DNA of 64,000 nt from Kalymmatonema hyalinum WJT4-NPBG1 (GTDB lineage: Bacteria; Cyanobacteriota; Cyanobacteriia; Cyanobacteriales; Nostocaceae). The notes beneath the pieces are model-generated. The model was not told the origin of the DNA. It did not search any database and saw only the letters and a list, made by a program, of their open reading frames with translations. The DNA is taken from assembly GCA_019359075.1 (NCBI GenBank), contig JAHHIB010000001.1, positions 62,001 to 126,000 on the forward strand. The letters are read 5' to 3'. The position numbers were made by a program, and so were the translations under genes. Below, one piece after another: positions 63,577-64,000 of this stretch (within the stretch, counting starts at the first letter, position 1; the number at the start of each line of letters is the position of its first letter).

Positions 63577-63763
63577 TACTTTTTGTTAGTTTATTGTTAA
63601 TTTTATAAAAATTACAATATAGCAACACTAAATGCTTTACGCAATACTCTCTCTTTTCTCCTTCCTTGGCGTCCTCTGCGTCTATGTCCTGCGGACACGC
63701 TAAGCGCAAAGCGCACGCTCCGCGAACGCTAAGGCGGTTCATTAAAAAAACGGAAAATATAAA
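63577..63763. other. hypF-hypC gap with GC-rich palindrome
   Basis: The 187-base gap holds GTCCTGCGGACACGC and CGCACGCTCCGCGAACGC words (63684-63737) of the same GC-rich repeat family seen at 17240 and 25370. The HypC ribosome site is weak (no clear AGGAG before the ATG). Confidence 0.6.
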
Positions 63764-64000
63764 ATGTGTTTAGGAATTCCCGGTCAAATCATAGAAATAA
63801 CCGACGTCAAACAAAAATTAGCTGTTGTCAATGTTGGTGGTGTAAAGCGTCAAGTTAATATTGCTTGCATTGTTGATGAACAGCATCCTGTTGAATCTTG
63901 TGTTGGCGATTGGGCGTTAATTCATGTTGGCTTTGCAATGAATCGAATTAACGAAAAAGAAGCGATGGAAACTTTGCAAATTTTGGAAGAATTAGCAGAA
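63764..64000 (+). CDS. hypC: HypC/HupF hydrogenase assembly chaperone, 5' part
   Basis: The window ends inside this gene; 79 codons are visible. The N-terminus MCLGIPGQIIEITDVKQKLA carries the essential Cys2 and the MCLxxP signature, followed by VNVGGVKRQVNIACI, CVGDWALIHVGFAMNRI and EALEEL-like end. HypC carries the Fe(CN)2CO unit with HypD and delivers it to the large subunit. Typical HypC proteins have 75-90 residues, so little is missing. It follows hypF in the order known from Nostoc, and hypD, hypE, hypA and hypB may lie beyond the window. Confidence 0.95.
   Translation, partial: MCLGIPGQIIEITDVKQKLAVVNVGGVKRQVNIACIVDEQHPVESCVGDWALIHVGFAMNRINEKEAMETLQILEELAE

Overview
The window comes from a filamentous, very probably heterocyst-forming cyanobacterium (Nostocales type). 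The evidence is a cyanobacterial gene set (thf1/psb29, a CpcT-family bilin lyase, ndhS, hemF, RbcR-like LysR, cyanobacterial Ser/Thr kinase), an uptake hydrogenase operon hupSL with hupW and the extended hyp cluster, recurrent GCGATCGC (HIP1) octamers, heptamer tandem repeats and many GC-rich dispersed palindromes. I cannot name a species. The DNA looks chromosomal; no tRNA, rRNA, CRISPR array or prophage was seen.

Layout. 1-7.1 kb: LysR C-terminus, a hybrid receiver-GAF histidine kinase, a DUF4139 protein, a Ser/Thr kinase fused to a macrodomain, and mgtE with a structured leader that hides its ribosome binding site. 7.1-8.9 kb: mostly non-coding, with a broken Uma2 gene and a 43-residue ORF. 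9-13.6 kb: a phosphorylase-kinase-alpha-like GH15 protein and a lone tnpB element abutting its 3' end. 13.7-28.5 kb: housekeeping genes (sugar nucleotidyltransferase, ExbB/ExbD, a dead holin-like gene, thf1, cpcT-like, STAS, hemF, mrp, rodA, ndhS, a CPA2 antiporter with USP domains). 29-36.5 kb: UDP-xylose pathway (uxs, ugd), DUF2993, a divergent TetR/amidase pair with operator-like palindromes, a RibD-C reductase and a TPR protein. 36.5-47.9 kb: Uma2, TPR, a MarR / short Cys peptide / MFS exporter locus, a GT39-type glycosyltransferase, a methyltransferase, unknown proteins, hupW and DUF3598. 47.9-54 kb: tnpB remnant and palindromes, a 1396-residue TpsA-like protein with two repeat tiers, and an SH3b protein. 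54.3-64 kb: hupL and hupS on the minus strand, then on the plus strand TPR, two small membrane proteins, an NHL protein, hypF and the start of hypC.

How the genes fit together. hupS/hupL encode the uptake hydrogenase that recycles H2 from nitrogenase; hupW processes HupL, and HypF/HypC build its NiFe(CN)2CO site. The TPR, small membrane and NHL genes before hypF match, from memory, the genes upstream of hyp in Nostoc PCC 7120. uxs and ugd convert UDP-glucose to UDP-xylose for envelope polysaccharide.

Most interesting: the kinase-macrodomain fusion; the MarR/peptide/MFS locus; dispersed palindromic repeats carried in frame inside hypF and a Uma2 gene while a sister repeat lies inside a dead gene; and the mgtE leader hairpin. 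No single locus is proven to be a new system; these are the best candidates.
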